The notes: a model not told the origin generated them from the sequence alone. A DNA stretch of 64,000 nucleotides from Novosphingobium sp. (GCF_027531025.1 NZ_JAPZQX010000006.1:1-64000), one strand, 5' to 3'. Positions 17,298-26,407 are shown, numbered from the stretch's first letter. Translations and numbers: made by a program.

Positions 17298-18164
17298 ATG
17301 CCCGCGCGGTTCGAACATGCCATGGTCCCGGTCTCGCGCGCCACGCTGCACTGCGTGAGCGCCGGGCCGGCTGACGGCGCGCCGCTGCTGCTGCTCCACG
17401 GCTGGCCGCAGACGTGGTTCATGTGGCGCGACGTGATCCCGCTGCTTGCCGATGCCGGCTATCGCGTGATCACCCCGGATCTGACGGGCCTGGGGGATTC
17501 GAGTCGGCCGATCGATGGCTATGACAAGGCGACCATCGCCCGTGACATGGCCGAACTGATGACCACTTTGGGGCATGACCGGTTCGCCGTCATCGCGCAT
17601 GACTGGGGCGGGCCGGTGGCCTTCTTCCTGGCCGCGCAATTTCCGCAGCGGGTACGCGCCATGGCCGTGTTCGATGCCCCGGTGCTGGGCGATGGCGGGC
17701 CGATCGAGCATCACGGGCGCTGGCACTTCGGTTTTCATGCCATGCCTGGCCTGCCCGAAGTCCTGACCGAGGGGCGCGAGGACGCCTACCTGCGCTTCTT
17801 CTACCGCTTCGCCGGCGCCAGCCCCGATGCGATTTCGGAGCAGGCCCAGGCCGAATATGTCCGGGCCTATTCGCAGCCCGGAGCCATGACCGCCGGTTTC
17901 AACTATTACCGGGCCGTGCCGCTGGACATCGCCGCCGTGACCGCCTTTCGCGAGGGCGGGCAGCGGCTGGCCATGCCGCTGCTGATCTATGGCGGCGATC
18001 CGGCCACGCGCGGGCGCGGTCTGACTGCGCTGGAAAGCTGGGCGCGGGTGGCCAATGATGTGACGGGCGGTGTCGCCGAAAACTGCGGCCACTGGATTCC
18101 GGAGGAAAGACCGGACTTCGTTGCCAGCGAAGTGCTGCGCTTTCTTGGCGGCCTATCCGCCTGA
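17298..18164 (+). CDS. alpha/beta hydrolase of the epoxide hydrolase/haloacetate dehalogenase type
   Basis: This 288-residue enzyme has the family's oxyanion segment HGWPQTWFMWR. The Asp nucleophile is D102 in IAHDWGGPVAFF, and the general base is H265 in ENCGHWIPEERP. An Asp nucleophile in HDWGG separates epoxide hydrolases and dehalogenases from Ser esterases. The cap-domain FYRFAGAS and GFNYYRAV segments supply candidate Tyr or Trp residues. It ends the cassette with the TauD-type and cupin genes, which suggests stepwise breakdown of a small oxygenated compound. Confidence 0.85.
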   Translation: MPARFEHAMVPVSRATLHCVSAGPADGAPLLLLHGWPQTWFMWRDVIPLLADAGYRVITPDLTGLGDSSRPIDGYDKATIARDMAELMTTLGHDRFAVIAHDWGGPVAFFLAAQFPQRVRAMAVFDAPVLGDGGPIEHHGRWHFGFHAMPGLPEVLTEGREDAYLRFFYRFAGASPDAISEQAQAEYVRAYSQPGAMTAGFNYYRAVPLDIAAVTAFREGGQRLAMPLLIYGGDPATRGRGLTALESWARVANDVTGGVAENCGHWIPEERPDFVASEVLRFLGGLSA

Positions 18165-18196
18165 GCCGGACCCAGGTATCGCGAGCGGCTCTCTCG

Positions 18197-19030
18197 TCAG
18201 CTTGCCGAAGGAGGCAGGTCGAAGGTTGCGATCGCCTCGCGCAGCACCCCGCCTTCGCGGCAGAGGTCGGTCAGGATCGAGAAGTGATCGGCGTCCGGAA
18301 CCGTCAGCTGGACCGCCCCATTCCCGGCCTCAGCCCACGCAGCGGCCATACGCGCAGTCTGGTCCTGAAAGGCCCGCGTTTCCAGCGCGCCGACCGCGAA
18401 CAGGGTGTGCGGCGCCCCGGAAACCACGCGGTGGATCGGTGAAGCCGCCCGCGCTGTCGCCGGATCGAGCCCCAGCTTGGCGTTGACCGACGTGTCGAGC
18501 AGCGGCTCCAGGTCGAACACACCGCTGATCGACACAATCCCGCCGATCGGGGCGCTGACCGGCGGTTTCGACATGGCGAGTTCCACTGCGATCTGGGCGC
18601 CGGCCGAGTGGCCGACCAGGATCAGCGGGGCGCTATCGGTCAGTTCGGCCAGCAGGGGAAGCGCGGCGGCGGCTGCCGCGACAATCGCCATCACGCCCAG
18701 CTCGGGGCTGAGCGGATAGTTGATCACCGCCACGTCGAAGCCATCTGCCACGAGCGGCGGGGCCAGGAAGCGGAAGCCGCTCTTGTCGCGCGATTGCCAG
18801 TAGCCGGCGTGGAAATAGGCCACGACCCCGCGCCACGGCTGGGTCGTGCGGAACAGGTCCAGTGTCTGGCGCGGGTGCGGGCCATAGGCCAGGTCCAGCG
18901 CCGGCTCCCCGCTGCGCACGGCCAGTTCGCTCTCTGCCGCGAAGTGCTCAAACAGTGCGGCCTGCGACGGGCGGAGCTGCCCGTCGATATATTCGAACTG
19001 GTTGGCGGTGCTGATGTCGGCCTGGGTCAC
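18197..19030 (-). CDS. alpha/beta hydrolase, kynurenine formamidase-like
   Basis: This serine hydrolase of about 277 residues resembles the arylformamidase/esterase group: AYFHAGYWQSRDKSGFRFLA matches the family's HGGYW oxyanion motif, and S142 in VGHSAGAQIAVEL is the nucleophile. PDADHFSIL near the end supplies the His. The start is placed at GTG 19030 (VTQADISTANQFEYIDG), 19 bases after the stop of the DUF885 gene and preceded by a GAAGG site. An ATG at 19078 would overlap the upstream gene. Tryptophan breakdown partners are not in the window, so the substrate is open. Confidence 0.78.
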   Translation of the reverse strand: MTQADISTANQFEYIDGQLRPSQAALFEHFAAESELAVRSGEPALDLAYGPHPRQTLDLFRTTQPWRGVVAYFHAGYWQSRDKSGFRFLAPPLVADGFDVAVINYPLSPELGVMAIVAAAAAALPLLAELTDSAPLILVGHSAGAQIAVELAMSKPPVSAPIGGIVSISGVFDLEPLLDTSVNAKLGLDPATARAASPIHRVVSGAPHTLFAVGALETRAFQDQTARMAAAWAEAGNGAVQLTVPDADHFSILTDLCREGGVLREAIATFDLPPSAS

Positions 19031-19049
19031 CGGACAGGGGGCCTTCGCC

Positions 19050-20879
19050 TTACCCGGCCCGCGCCGCGATCCACTCATCCACCCGCCGTTCGAGGATCGA
19101 GAGCGGCTGGCTGCCCGAGGCAATCAGCAGGTCGTGGAAACCCTTGATGTCGAACTTCGCGCCAAGCTTCTGCTCGGCCCGCTGGCGCAGCTCCATGATC
19201 TTGATCATGCCGATCTTGTAGCCGGTCGCCTGGCCGGGCAGCGTGATGTAGCGGCGCACTTCGGAATGGGCGCGCTGCAGCGGCTGGCGGCCGGTGACGT
19301 GCATGTAAATGGTGGCGCCCTGTTCGGTCCAGCCCTTGGCATGGATGCCGGTATCGACCACCAGCCGCGCGGCGCGGAACAGTTCGGCATCGAGGCGGAA
19401 GAAGTCGGCCGCCACATCCGGATAGGCGCCCATTTCCTTGCAGACCGCCTCGGCATAGAGCGCCCAGCCTTCGCCAAAGGCGACATAGCCGGTGACCGCG
19501 CGGAACTTCGGCCCGCCCTGCTGGCGCACCTGGATATCGCCCTGCATGTTGTGGCCGGGGACGGCCTCGTGGCACATCAGCGTGTAAAGCGCGGCCGGAT
19601 CGGGGGTGTTGCCGACCAGGTGGACATAGGTCCGCGCCGGGCGCTTGCCGTCGGGGCTGGGCGCAGAGGCGTGTGCCGCGCCGCCCGGAACCTCGGAAAA
19701 GGCCGGTTCGCGCACCACTTCGATGCCATAGGCGGGCAGGGTGCCGAACCAGCCGGGCAGCAGCGTGCGGGTGCGCGCGACGAAATCGTTCGCCGTCTTC
19801 AGGTATTCGGCCCGGGCGGCATCGTCATAGGGGCGCGGCGGGAAGCGGCGGGCGCGATCGTTGTAGAATTCGTGGCGGTCCTTGAACCCGGCCTGGCGGG
19901 CCAGGGCATCCTGCTCGGCCTCGATCCGGGCCACTTCCTTGAGGCCGATCTCGTGAATCTGATCGGCGGTCAGGTCGGTCGTGGTGTTGAGCTTCAGCTC
20001 GTTGGCATAGTACTCGGCCCCGCCGGGCAGGGTCAGCGCGCCAACCCGGTCGCTCGGCGCGGTGGGAAGACTGGCCTTGGCCCAGTCGATCACCCGGTCA
20101 TAGGCCGGCTTCAGGTCAAGGATTGCGGCGCGGGCTTCGGCCAGCATGGTGTCGGCTTCGGCCCTGGTCAGCTTGCGGGCCTTGACCAGCGCAGCGGTCT
20201 TGGCCTGGACATCAGCCCACAGCGCCGCATCGGCGCCGGTGCCATAGGGCGCGCCGCTGGTCAGCCGGGCACTGCCCGCGATAATCGTCTCCAGCTGGAA
20301 GCGCGGCACACGCACCCCGGCGGCTTCGCTGGCGCGGGTCCGCTCGATCGCCTGGTCAAGCACGGCCGGCATTCCGCGCAACCGGGCGATGTAGTTCTGC
20401 AGATCGACCTTGTCGGCCACGCTGTGGGTGTTGACCAGGAAGTCCGGCAGCTGGCTGTGCAGCGAATAGAGCCGCGAATAGAACGGCGGGCGCTGCAGCC
20501 GGTTGGCATTGCGCAGGGCGGCGCGATCGGCCTCCAGCGCCCAGATATCATAGTTGAACTGCGCTTCAGGGGACAGCTTCGTCCGGTCGAACTGCGCCTT
20601 CATCCGGACCACGCTGGCGCGCCGCCAGTTGACTTCGGCCTCGGCCGCGGCATCGCTGATGTCGTTCCACTTGTCCCCGCCGACCTTGCTGCCGAGGCGC
20701 GTGGCCAGCTGCGGCTGGGTCTTGAGGTATTCGGCAAACTCCGCGTCGAGGAAGCGGGTGAGCGCAGCGTCGGCATTGGCCATCGACGAAAGCGGCGGCG
20801 GGGCCGATTGCGCGGCGAGACCGGTGGGCACGGTCAGCGTCAGGGCGGCAAAGGCGAGGCTGGCGGTAAGCTTGCGCAT
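19050..20879 (-). CDS. DUF885 family secreted metallohydrolase
   Basis: This 609-residue protein has a cleavable signal peptide (KLTASLAFAALTLTVPTGLAAQ). The zinc-binding motif is HEAVPGHNMQ, with H437 and the HExxxGH form of the DUF885/M32-like group. GYVAFGEGWALYAEAV about 60 residues later supplies the second Glu and GEGWA signature. Members are thought to be periplasmic peptidases, though few are characterised. The start is ATG at 20879; in-frame codons up to 20981 precede the signal peptide. The formamidase-like gene follows on the same strand and may be co-transcribed. The 209 bases upstream, to the divergent nitrilase, hold no gene. Confidence 0.88.
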   Translation of the reverse strand: MRKLTASLAFAALTLTVPTGLAAQSAPPPLSSMANADAALTRFLDAEFAEYLKTQPQLATRLGSKVGGDKWNDISDAAAEAEVNWRRASVVRMKAQFDRTKLSPEAQFNYDIWALEADRAALRNANRLQRPPFYSRLYSLHSQLPDFLVNTHSVADKVDLQNYIARLRGMPAVLDQAIERTRASEAAGVRVPRFQLETIIAGSARLTSGAPYGTGADAALWADVQAKTAALVKARKLTRAEADTMLAEARAAILDLKPAYDRVIDWAKASLPTAPSDRVGALTLPGGAEYYANELKLNTTTDLTADQIHEIGLKEVARIEAEQDALARQAGFKDRHEFYNDRARRFPPRPYDDAARAEYLKTANDFVARTRTLLPGWFGTLPAYGIEVVREPAFSEVPGGAAHASAPSPDGKRPARTYVHLVGNTPDPAALYTLMCHEAVPGHNMQGDIQVRQQGGPKFRAVTGYVAFGEGWALYAEAVCKEMGAYPDVAADFFRLDAELFRAARLVVDTGIHAKGWTEQGATIYMHVTGRQPLQRAHSEVRRYITLPGQATGYKIGMIKIMELRQRAEQKLGAKFDIKGFHDLLIASGSQPLSILERRVDEWIAARAG

Positions 20880-21088
20880 GGTCGGGAAAATCCTCCTGTA
20901 ATGGGTGGTGCCATAGGGTGCCGGTTGCGCCGGGTGAAGCCCGCCTTTAGTGTCATTCGTCGATCTGATTGCCGAGCGCACCGGGGGATTTCGCCAGGCC
21001 GGGGGCCGCGCGTGACCGGCTTGACTCTGGACCTAACGCTCTGCACGATCACGAAAATTCGGGAAGCCAGCATGATCGAGCCAAAGCC

Positions 21089-21991
21089 ATGACCGTTACC
21101 AAGGCCCGGCTGGGCGCATTGCAGATCGGCTCATCCCCCGAAGGGACCGCAGCCACGCTGGCGCAGATCCTGGCGCGCGAGGCCGAGATTGCCGAGGCCC
21201 GGCTTGACCTGCTGGTCATGCCCGAGGCGCTGCTGGGCGGTTACCCGCGCGGGGCCGATTTCGGTACGCGTGTCGGCTATCGGACCCAGCCGGGGCGCGA
21301 GGCGTTCCTGGCCTATTGGGAACAGGCGATCGACCTTGACGGGCCGGAAGTGGCGGCGCTGTGCGACCTCGCCCGGCGGACGGGTACGGCCATGGTCGTG
21401 GGCGCGATCGAGCGGGCCGGCGGCACGCTTTATTGTGTCGCGCTGCTGATCGGGGATGACGGCCAGCTGGTCGCCCGCCATCGCAAGCTGATGCCCACTG
21501 CGGCCGAACGGCTGGTCTGGGGGCAGGGCGATGGCAAGGTGCTGCCAACCCTGTCGACCCGGGCGGGACTGGCCGGGGCGGCGATCTGCTGGGAAAACTA
21601 TATGCCCGGCCTGCGCCAGTCGCTGCATGCCAAGGGCGTGACCCTGTGGTGCGCGCCGACCGTGGACGATCGCGACATGTGGCATATCTCGATGCGCCAC
21701 ATTGCCTATGAATTGCGCAGCTTCGTGGTCACGGCCTGCCAGTACCAGCCCGCCGCGACCGAGGCGCTGGGCCAGCCCGTCACGCTGCGCGACCGGGCCG
21801 AGGACGCGCCGATGCTGCGCGGCGGCAGCTGCATCGTCTCCCCGCTGGGCGAAGTGCTGGCTGGTCCGCTCTATGGCGAGGAAGGCCTGGTGGTGGCCGA
21901 GGTCGATCCGGCCGACGTGGTGCGCGCGCGCTTCGATCTCGATATCACGGGCCACTATGCCCGGCCCGATGTGTTCGGCACACCGGCCTGA
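21089..21991 (+). CDS. nitrilase-family carbon-nitrogen hydrolase
   Basis: This 300-residue cytoplasmic enzyme has the intact Glu-Lys-Cys triad: E46 in VMPEALLGGYPRG, K133 in HRKLMPT and C167 in AICWENYMP. The CWENYMP signature is that of true nitrilases, which convert nitriles to carboxylic acids and ammonia, rather than amidases. The residues after the Cys and LRSFVVTACQYQP fit aliphatic nitrilases. The start is ATG at 21089; a short upstream frame (21072) ends just before it. It is divergent from the DUF885 gene. No aldoxime dehydratase or hydratase is nearby. Confidence 0.9.
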   Translation: MTVTKARLGALQIGSSPEGTAATLAQILAREAEIAEARLDLLVMPEALLGGYPRGADFGTRVGYRTQPGREAFLAYWEQAIDLDGPEVAALCDLARRTGTAMVVGAIERAGGTLYCVALLIGDDGQLVARHRKLMPTAAERLVWGQGDGKVLPTLSTRAGLAGAAICWENYMPGLRQSLHAKGVTLWCAPTVDDRDMWHISMRHIAYELRSFVVTACQYQPAATEALGQPVTLRDRAEDAPMLRGGSCIVSPLGEVLAGPLYGEEGLVVAEVDPADVVRARFDLDITGHYARPDVFGTPA

Positions 21992-22073
21992 TCCCGGCCT
22001 ATCCGCAGCAACCCGCCGCTTTTCCGCCGATCGCGCTTGCGCTTGATCCCATGGCGCTTCAGGCTGGGTGGGC

Positions 22074-22631
22074 ATGGCGCTGATCCTGTTCAACAAGCCG
22101 ATGAACGTGCTGTCGCAGTTCACCGATGCCGGTACGACCGGATCGGGGCGGGCGACGCTGTCGGACTATATCGACCGGCCCGGGGTCTATCCCGCTGGCC
22201 GACTGGATCGCGACAGCGAGGGGCTACTGCTGCTGACCGACGATGGCCGTCTGCAGGCGCGGATTGCCGATCCGAAGTTCAAGCTGCCCAAGACCTACCT
22301 GGTCCAGGTTGAGGGTGAGGTGGGGGAAGAGGCGCTGGCGGCGCTGCGTTCAGGCGTTCGGCTGAACGACGGGTTGACCCGGCCCGCCCTGGCCGAACGG
22401 ATCGATCCGCCCGCGCTATGGTCGCGTGATCCGCCAGTGCGGTTCAGGAAGTCGGTCCCCGATTGCTGGCTGCGGCTGACGATCACCGAAGGGCGCAATC
22501 GCCAGGTCCGCCGCATGACCGCCGCCGTCGGCCACCCGACGCTGCGGCTGGTGCGCTGGGCCGTGGGGGACTGGACGCTGGACGGTCTGGCGCCGGGAGA
22601 GTGGCGCGAGGTGGACTCGTCACACCCCTGA
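22074..22631 (+). CDS. rluE: 23S rRNA pseudouridine synthase, RluE type
   Basis: This 185-residue RsuA/RluB/E/F-family pseudouridine synthase has the catalytic Asp motif [17 protein letters not shown] near residues 43-58 and the C-terminal [21 protein letters not shown]. It lacks an N-terminal S4 domain and begins directly with [17 protein letters not shown], as in RluE, which modifies U2457 of E. coli 23S rRNA. The start is ATG at 22074; a GTG two codons upstream is also possible. Confidence 0.9.
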   Translation: MALILFNKPMNVLSQFTDAGTTGSGRATLSDYIDRPGVYPAGRLDRDSEGLLLLTDDGRLQARIADPKFKLPKTYLVQVEGEVGEEALAALRSGVRLNDGLTRPALAERIDPPALWSRDPPVRFRKSVPDCWLRLTITEGRNRQVRRMTAAVGHPTLRLVRWAVGDWTLDGLAPGEWREVDSSHP

Positions 22632-22656
22632 AACAGAGCCGTGCGAACAATCGCGC

Positions 22657-22854
22657 ATGGACCAGGAAAAGCCCAAGTTCGATTGGATCGGCTGGCTCGC
22701 CACCGTTCCCGGCATCCCCGCTGGCTGGGGGGCTTACGCAGCTTCGCCAGACCCCTTGCCGCCGGCCGCACAAGCCCTCCCGCTTGCGCCTCAGTCGGAC
22801 CTCGCTCAGCCCCGGGTTAGCCCCGCAGTGCTGCCGGAGCGGATCGCCGCCTGA
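22657..22854 (+). CDS. possible small protein, 65 aa, in a 326-base gap
   Basis: The stretch 22632-22957 between rluE and the next membrane protein has no recognised gene. This small frame opens MDQEKPKFDWIGWLATVPGI and then becomes Pro/Ala-rich with no clear fold. There is no strong ribosome-binding site. It may be a minor protein or chance. No promoter or terminator stands out in the remainder. Confidence 0.3.
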   Translation: MDQEKPKFDWIGWLATVPGIPAGWGAYAASPDPLPPAAQALPLAPQSDLAQPRVSPAVLPERIAA

Positions 22855-22957
22855 CCTATCCTGTACCGGTGCATCGCGGACGGAGCTGCCTATCTGGCCT
22901 TCGCGCGATCCAACAGGCAAGCCGAGGCCTCAACCGATTCGGTTGCGGAGGGCTGCT

Positions 22958-23401
22958 GTGGAAACGGTACAAGTTTCGGCCGAGTTTGCGCGTCTGCTGG
23001 TCTTTTCGGGATCGGCCTCGCTGTTCTTTTCGTCGCTGATCGGTGTGGGCATGCTCGTGCCGATGCAGCCCTGGGGTCGCAAATGGGCCAAGGGGCTGAA
23101 CTTCCGCCAGCTGGGCGCGGCCCATCTTGACTGGATCATGCTGGGGCTGATGCAGGCGATGGCGGCCGGCCTGATCGTGGCCTTTGCGCTTTCGCCCGCG
23201 CCATGGGTGGTCTGGGCGATCATCATTGGCGGCTGGCTCAACCCGCTGCCCTATGTCTTCCGCGCCTTCGGGATCGATGCCTTTGCCATGGCCGGTGGCC
23301 CGCTCCAGCGGTTCGCGTCCGGCCTGGGCGCGGTCAGTTCGACCCTGATCCTGGTCGGCTGGGCCGTGCTGCTGCACGCCGCCTGGCAGGCCTGGGGCTG
23401 A
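22958..23401 (+). CDS. small four-helix membrane protein
   Basis: This 147-residue inner-membrane protein has about four hydrophobic segments: LLVFSGSASLFFSSLIGVGM, LDWIMLGLMQAMAAGLIVAF, WVVWAIIIGGWLNPLPYVFR and SGLGAVSSTLILVGWAVLLH. The start is the GTG at 22958, preceded by GGAGGG at good spacing. A longer frame from 22463 crosses rluE and is rejected. The spacing of AHLDWIMLGL after a loop containing Asn-Phe-Arg recalls the styrene oxide isomerase/hydroxylaminobenzene mutase group, but the match is weak and function is unassigned. Confidence 0.7.
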   Translation: METVQVSAEFARLLVFSGSASLFFSSLIGVGMLVPMQPWGRKWAKGLNFRQLGAAHLDWIMLGLMQAMAAGLIVAFALSPAPWVVWAIIIGGWLNPLPYVFRAFGIDAFAMAGGPLQRFASGLGAVSSTLILVGWAVLLHAAWQAWG

Positions 23402-23408
23402 TCCGCCG

Positions 23409-24725
23409 CTAGCTGGCGGTAAAGCGCAGCGGCAGGGTCTTCAGCCCGCCCACGAAAGTGCTTTTCGCCCGGCGCGGTTCACCCGCCAGCTCGATGCTGT
23501 CCAGCCGGTCCAGCAGGGCTTCGAACAGCAGCCGCATTTCCAGCCGAGCCAGGTGCAGGCCCAGGCACTGGTGCGCACCGGCGCCGAAGGCCAGGTGGCG
23601 GGTCTGGTCGCGGGTCACGTCGAACTTGCGCGGGTTGTCAAACTGTTCGGGGTCGTGATTGGCCGCGACATAGTTGATCATCAGCCAGTCGCCCTTGGCG
23701 ATCTTGACGCCCGATAGCTCCACGTCCTCGTTCGCCATGCGCATGAAGTGCTGCACCGGTGTGGTCCACCGGATCGCCTCCTCGACGATATTTGGCAAGA
23801 GGCTGCGGTCGGCCTTGACCTTGGCGAACTGCTCCGGGTCCTGCGCGAGGGCCAGCATGGCTCCAGCGGTGCTGGCGCTGGTGGTATCGTGCCCGGCGCT
23901 GGCGGTGATGATGTAGTAACCCGCCCGGTCCCGCGCCGAGAGCGGCTGGCCATCGACTTCGGCCGTGGCCAGGATCGTGGCGACATCGTCAGTCGGGTTG
24001 GCGCGACGCTGGGCGGCGAGGCCTTCGAAATAGGTCTCGAACTCGGCCACGGCGCCGAATACGATCTGGCTGATCATCTCGGGCGTCAGGTCGGCCATGC
24101 CGCTTTTGTTGAGGTCTTCGTCCTGCCCGCCGAACATCTGCTGGGTCAGGAACAGCATCTTGGGCTCGTCTTCTTCAGGCACGCCGAGAATCTGCATCAC
24201 CACGTGCAGCGGGTAAGGCGCGGCGACGTGCGTGACGAAATCCGCTTCCGGCCCGGCGGCAATGAACCGCTCGACCGTGGCCTTGGCCAATTCGCGGATG
24301 CGGCCCTCCAGTGTGCGCAGGTTCTTGGGCATGAACCAGTCCTGGGTCAGCCGCCGCAGCTTGGGATGCTTGGGCGCATCGAGCGCGACGAGCGAGGAAA
24401 CCAGGTTGAGGCTTTCATCGCCCTGCTTGGCGGTTACCTCGCGGGCCAGGGCCTCACCGGCCTTGTTGGTGAAGACCACCGGCCGCGGCGCGTTCAGGAA
24501 GGTCGCGTTATCCTTGCTGATCCGCATCACGTCATCATAGCGGGTGACCAGCCAGAACGGCTCGTGCTGTTGCCCAGCCGGGATGTCGCTGGGGCTTTCG
24601 ATCCGGACTACGGGCGTTTCTGCCCGCAGCCGGTCAAACAGGTCCAGCGCCGTTGTCCAGTTGGCGTAGGACTTGGGATCGATCACCGCCAGGGCATCGG
24701 CGGGGCTGGCCACGGGTCCGGTCAT
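23409..24725 (-). CDS. cytochrome P450
   Basis: This bacterial class I P450 of 438 residues is soluble, needing separate ferredoxin and reductase partners that are not in the window. The I-helix oxygen motif is ASAGHDTTSAS. The K-helix is EEAIRW, and the haem-binding loop is FGAGAHQCLGLHLARLE with axial C387. The start is ATG at 24725, four bases after the stop of the acyl-CoA ligase gene, so the two form an operon. The N-terminal ISKDNATFLNAPRPV and the LPLRFTAS ending resemble P450s acting on steroids, terpenoids or fatty acids. Pairing with a CoA ligase fits hydroxylation and activation of a lipid-like carboxylic acid, which is inferred. Confidence 0.93.
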   Translation of the reverse strand: MTGPVASPADALAVIDPKSYANWTTALDLFDRLRAETPVVRIESPSDIPAGQQHEPFWLVTRYDDVMRISKDNATFLNAPRPVVFTNKAGEALAREVTAKQGDESLNLVSSLVALDAPKHPKLRRLTQDWFMPKNLRTLEGRIRELAKATVERFIAAGPEADFVTHVAAPYPLHVVMQILGVPEEDEPKMLFLTQQMFGGQDEDLNKSGMADLTPEMISQIVFGAVAEFETYFEGLAAQRRANPTDDVATILATAEVDGQPLSARDRAGYYIITASAGHDTTSASTAGAMLALAQDPEQFAKVKADRSLLPNIVEEAIRWTTPVQHFMRMANEDVELSGVKIAKGDWLMINYVAANHDPEQFDNPRKFDVTRDQTRHLAFGAGAHQCLGLHLARLEMRLLFEALLDRLDSIELAGEPRRAKSTFVGGLKTLPLRFTAS

Positions 24726-24729
24726 GCGA

Positions 24730-26280
24730 TCAGCCCTTCGCCTGCGCGGCTTCGTAAGCCGCCTTGTATTCATCGCGCAGCAGCCGCTTGTAGAGCTTGC
24801 CGGTCAGTTCGCGCGGCAGCTGCTCGCGGAAGTCGATCTGGCGCGGCATCTTCACGCGGCTGAGCTGGCCCGAGAGGTACTCGCGGATTTCGTCCGCCAG
24901 GGCTTCGCCAGCCTCGCTCATGTCGAGCGGCTGGATCACCGCGACCACCTTTTCGCCCATTTCCGGATCGGGCGCGCCGATCACAGCGGCATCGGCCACC
25001 TTGGGGTGGGTGACCAGCAGGTTCTCGATCTCCTGCGGGTAGATGTTCACCCCGCCCGAGATGATCATGAAGCTCTTGCGGTCGGTCAGGAACAGGTAGC
25101 CGTCCTCGTCCTGGTAGCCGACATCGCCCAGGCTCGACCAGCCATGCTTGTTGCGTGCATCGGCGGTCTTTTGCGGGTCGTTGTGATACTCGAAGGGGAC
25201 CATGCCTTCGGTCGGCTCGAAGAAGATCTGACCTTCGGTGCCGCGCGGCAATTCGTCGCCGTTCTCGTCGCAAACGCGGATGATCCCGGTCAGCGCCTTG
25301 CCGACCGTACCCGGCTTGGTCAGCCATTCCTGGCTGGTGACGAAGGTGAACCCGTTGCCCTCGGTCCCGGCATAGTATTCGTAGATCACCGGACCCCACC
25401 AGTCGATCATCGCCCGCTTGACCGGCACGGGGCAGGGAGCGGCGGCGTGGATCGCGCACTTGAGGGTGGAAACGTCGTACTTGCTGCGAACCTCTTCCGG
25501 CAGCTTGAGCATGCGGACGAAATGGGTCGGCACGAACTGGCTGTCGGTGATCTTGTACTTCTCGATCGCGGCCAGCGCGGCCTCGGGATCGAACTTCTCC
25601 ATGACCACTACCGTGCCGCCCAGCTTCTGAATCGTCATCGACCAGCGCAGCGGCGCGGCGTGATAAAGCGGGGCGGGCGATAGATAGACCGAATCCGGCT
25701 TGATCCCGAAGGCCATCATGGTGAGACCAACCAGCGCATTGGCCTGGTCGATCGCCGGATCCTCGGGCAGCGGGATCTTCACGCCCTTGGGGCGACCAGT
25801 GGTGCCCGAGGAATAGAGCATGTCCACCCCGGCGCGCTGGTCGGCAATCGGGGTGTCGGGCATGGCCGCAAGGGCCGCCTCGGCCGAAAGCTCGCCCGGC
25901 GTGTCCATGCGCAGCTGTGGCACATTCGGCGCAAGCTTGGCCACCTCGTCCAGCGTCGGGGCCAGATAGGCCGAGCCGAACAGCAGCTTCGCCCCGCTGT
26001 CCTCGAGTATATAGGCGATTTCCGGCGGGGTCAGGCGGCTGGAGATGCCGACATAGTGCACGCCCGCGCGCTGGAAGCCCCAGGTCAGGCAGAAGAACCA
26101 GGGATGGTTCTCCATGCACAGCGCCACGGTATCGCCGATCTGTATCCCGCGTGCGCGAAGCAACTGTGCCACCTGGTTCGAGCGGCGATCAAGCTCGGCA
26201 AAGGTGATGGTCTCTCCGCTGCCCGCCATGATGATGGCGGGGCGATCGGGATTGTTCTGCGCGTGGATATAGGGGTGCAT
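24730..26280 (-). CDS. acyl-CoA synthetase (AMP-forming)
   Basis: This 516-residue member of the adenylate-forming family activates a carboxylic acid to its CoA thioester using ATP. The P-loop motif is LYSSGTTGRPKGVKIPLPED near residue 160. The A5 motif YEYYAGTEGNGF and the hinge SLGDVGYQDEDGYLFLTDRK follow, with the C-terminal catalytic Lys in LPRELTGKLYKRLLRDEY. The start is ATG at 26280 with a GGAGAG site ten bases upstream. The P450 follows after four bases. The acyl substrate is not determined, although the FadD3/FadD13-like layout suggests medium or long chain or steroid-derived acids. Confidence 0.92.
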   Translation of the reverse strand: MHPYIHAQNNPDRPAIIMAGSGETITFAELDRRSNQVAQLLRARGIQIGDTVALCMENHPWFFCLTWGFQRAGVHYVGISSRLTPPEIAYILEDSGAKLLFGSAYLAPTLDEVAKLAPNVPQLRMDTPGELSAEAALAAMPDTPIADQRAGVDMLYSSGTTGRPKGVKIPLPEDPAIDQANALVGLTMMAFGIKPDSVYLSPAPLYHAAPLRWSMTIQKLGGTVVVMEKFDPEAALAAIEKYKITDSQFVPTHFVRMLKLPEEVRSKYDVSTLKCAIHAAAPCPVPVKRAMIDWWGPVIYEYYAGTEGNGFTFVTSQEWLTKPGTVGKALTGIIRVCDENGDELPRGTEGQIFFEPTEGMVPFEYHNDPQKTADARNKHGWSSLGDVGYQDEDGYLFLTDRKSFMIISGGVNIYPQEIENLLVTHPKVADAAVIGAPDPEMGEKVVAVIQPLDMSEAGEALADEIREYLSGQLSRVKMPRQIDFREQLPRELTGKLYKRLLRDEYKAAYEAAQAKG

Positions 26281-26351
26281 CGGTGAATCGCTCTCCAACG
26301 GTGGGTTCTGACCATCCGCCGGTGCTTTTAACCGATCGATTAAACGGGGGC

Positions 26352-26380
26352 AAAGAAAAAGGCGACGGTTGCCCGTCGCC
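26352..26380 (-). terminator. Rho-independent terminator downstream of the M23 peptidase gene
   Basis: Read on the minus strand, a perfect eight-base-pair stem (GGCGACGG / CCGTCGCC, four-base loop) is followed by a T-run (TTTTTC). It lies 27 bases past the M23 peptidase stop and stops transcription before the acyl-CoA ligase promoter. Confidence 0.9.
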
Positions 26381-26407
26381 TTCGCTTTCTAGGCAATTGG
26401 CAGCGGC

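Noticed and set aside
19002..21092. Plus-strand frame of 696 codons
   Set aside because: Antisense shadow of the DUF885 gene, with no signal peptide or domain.
22463..23401. 312-codon frame containing the small membrane protein
   Set aside because: Its first half is out of frame inside rluE and Ser/Pro/Arg-rich. The GTG at 22958 has a good ribosome-binding site.
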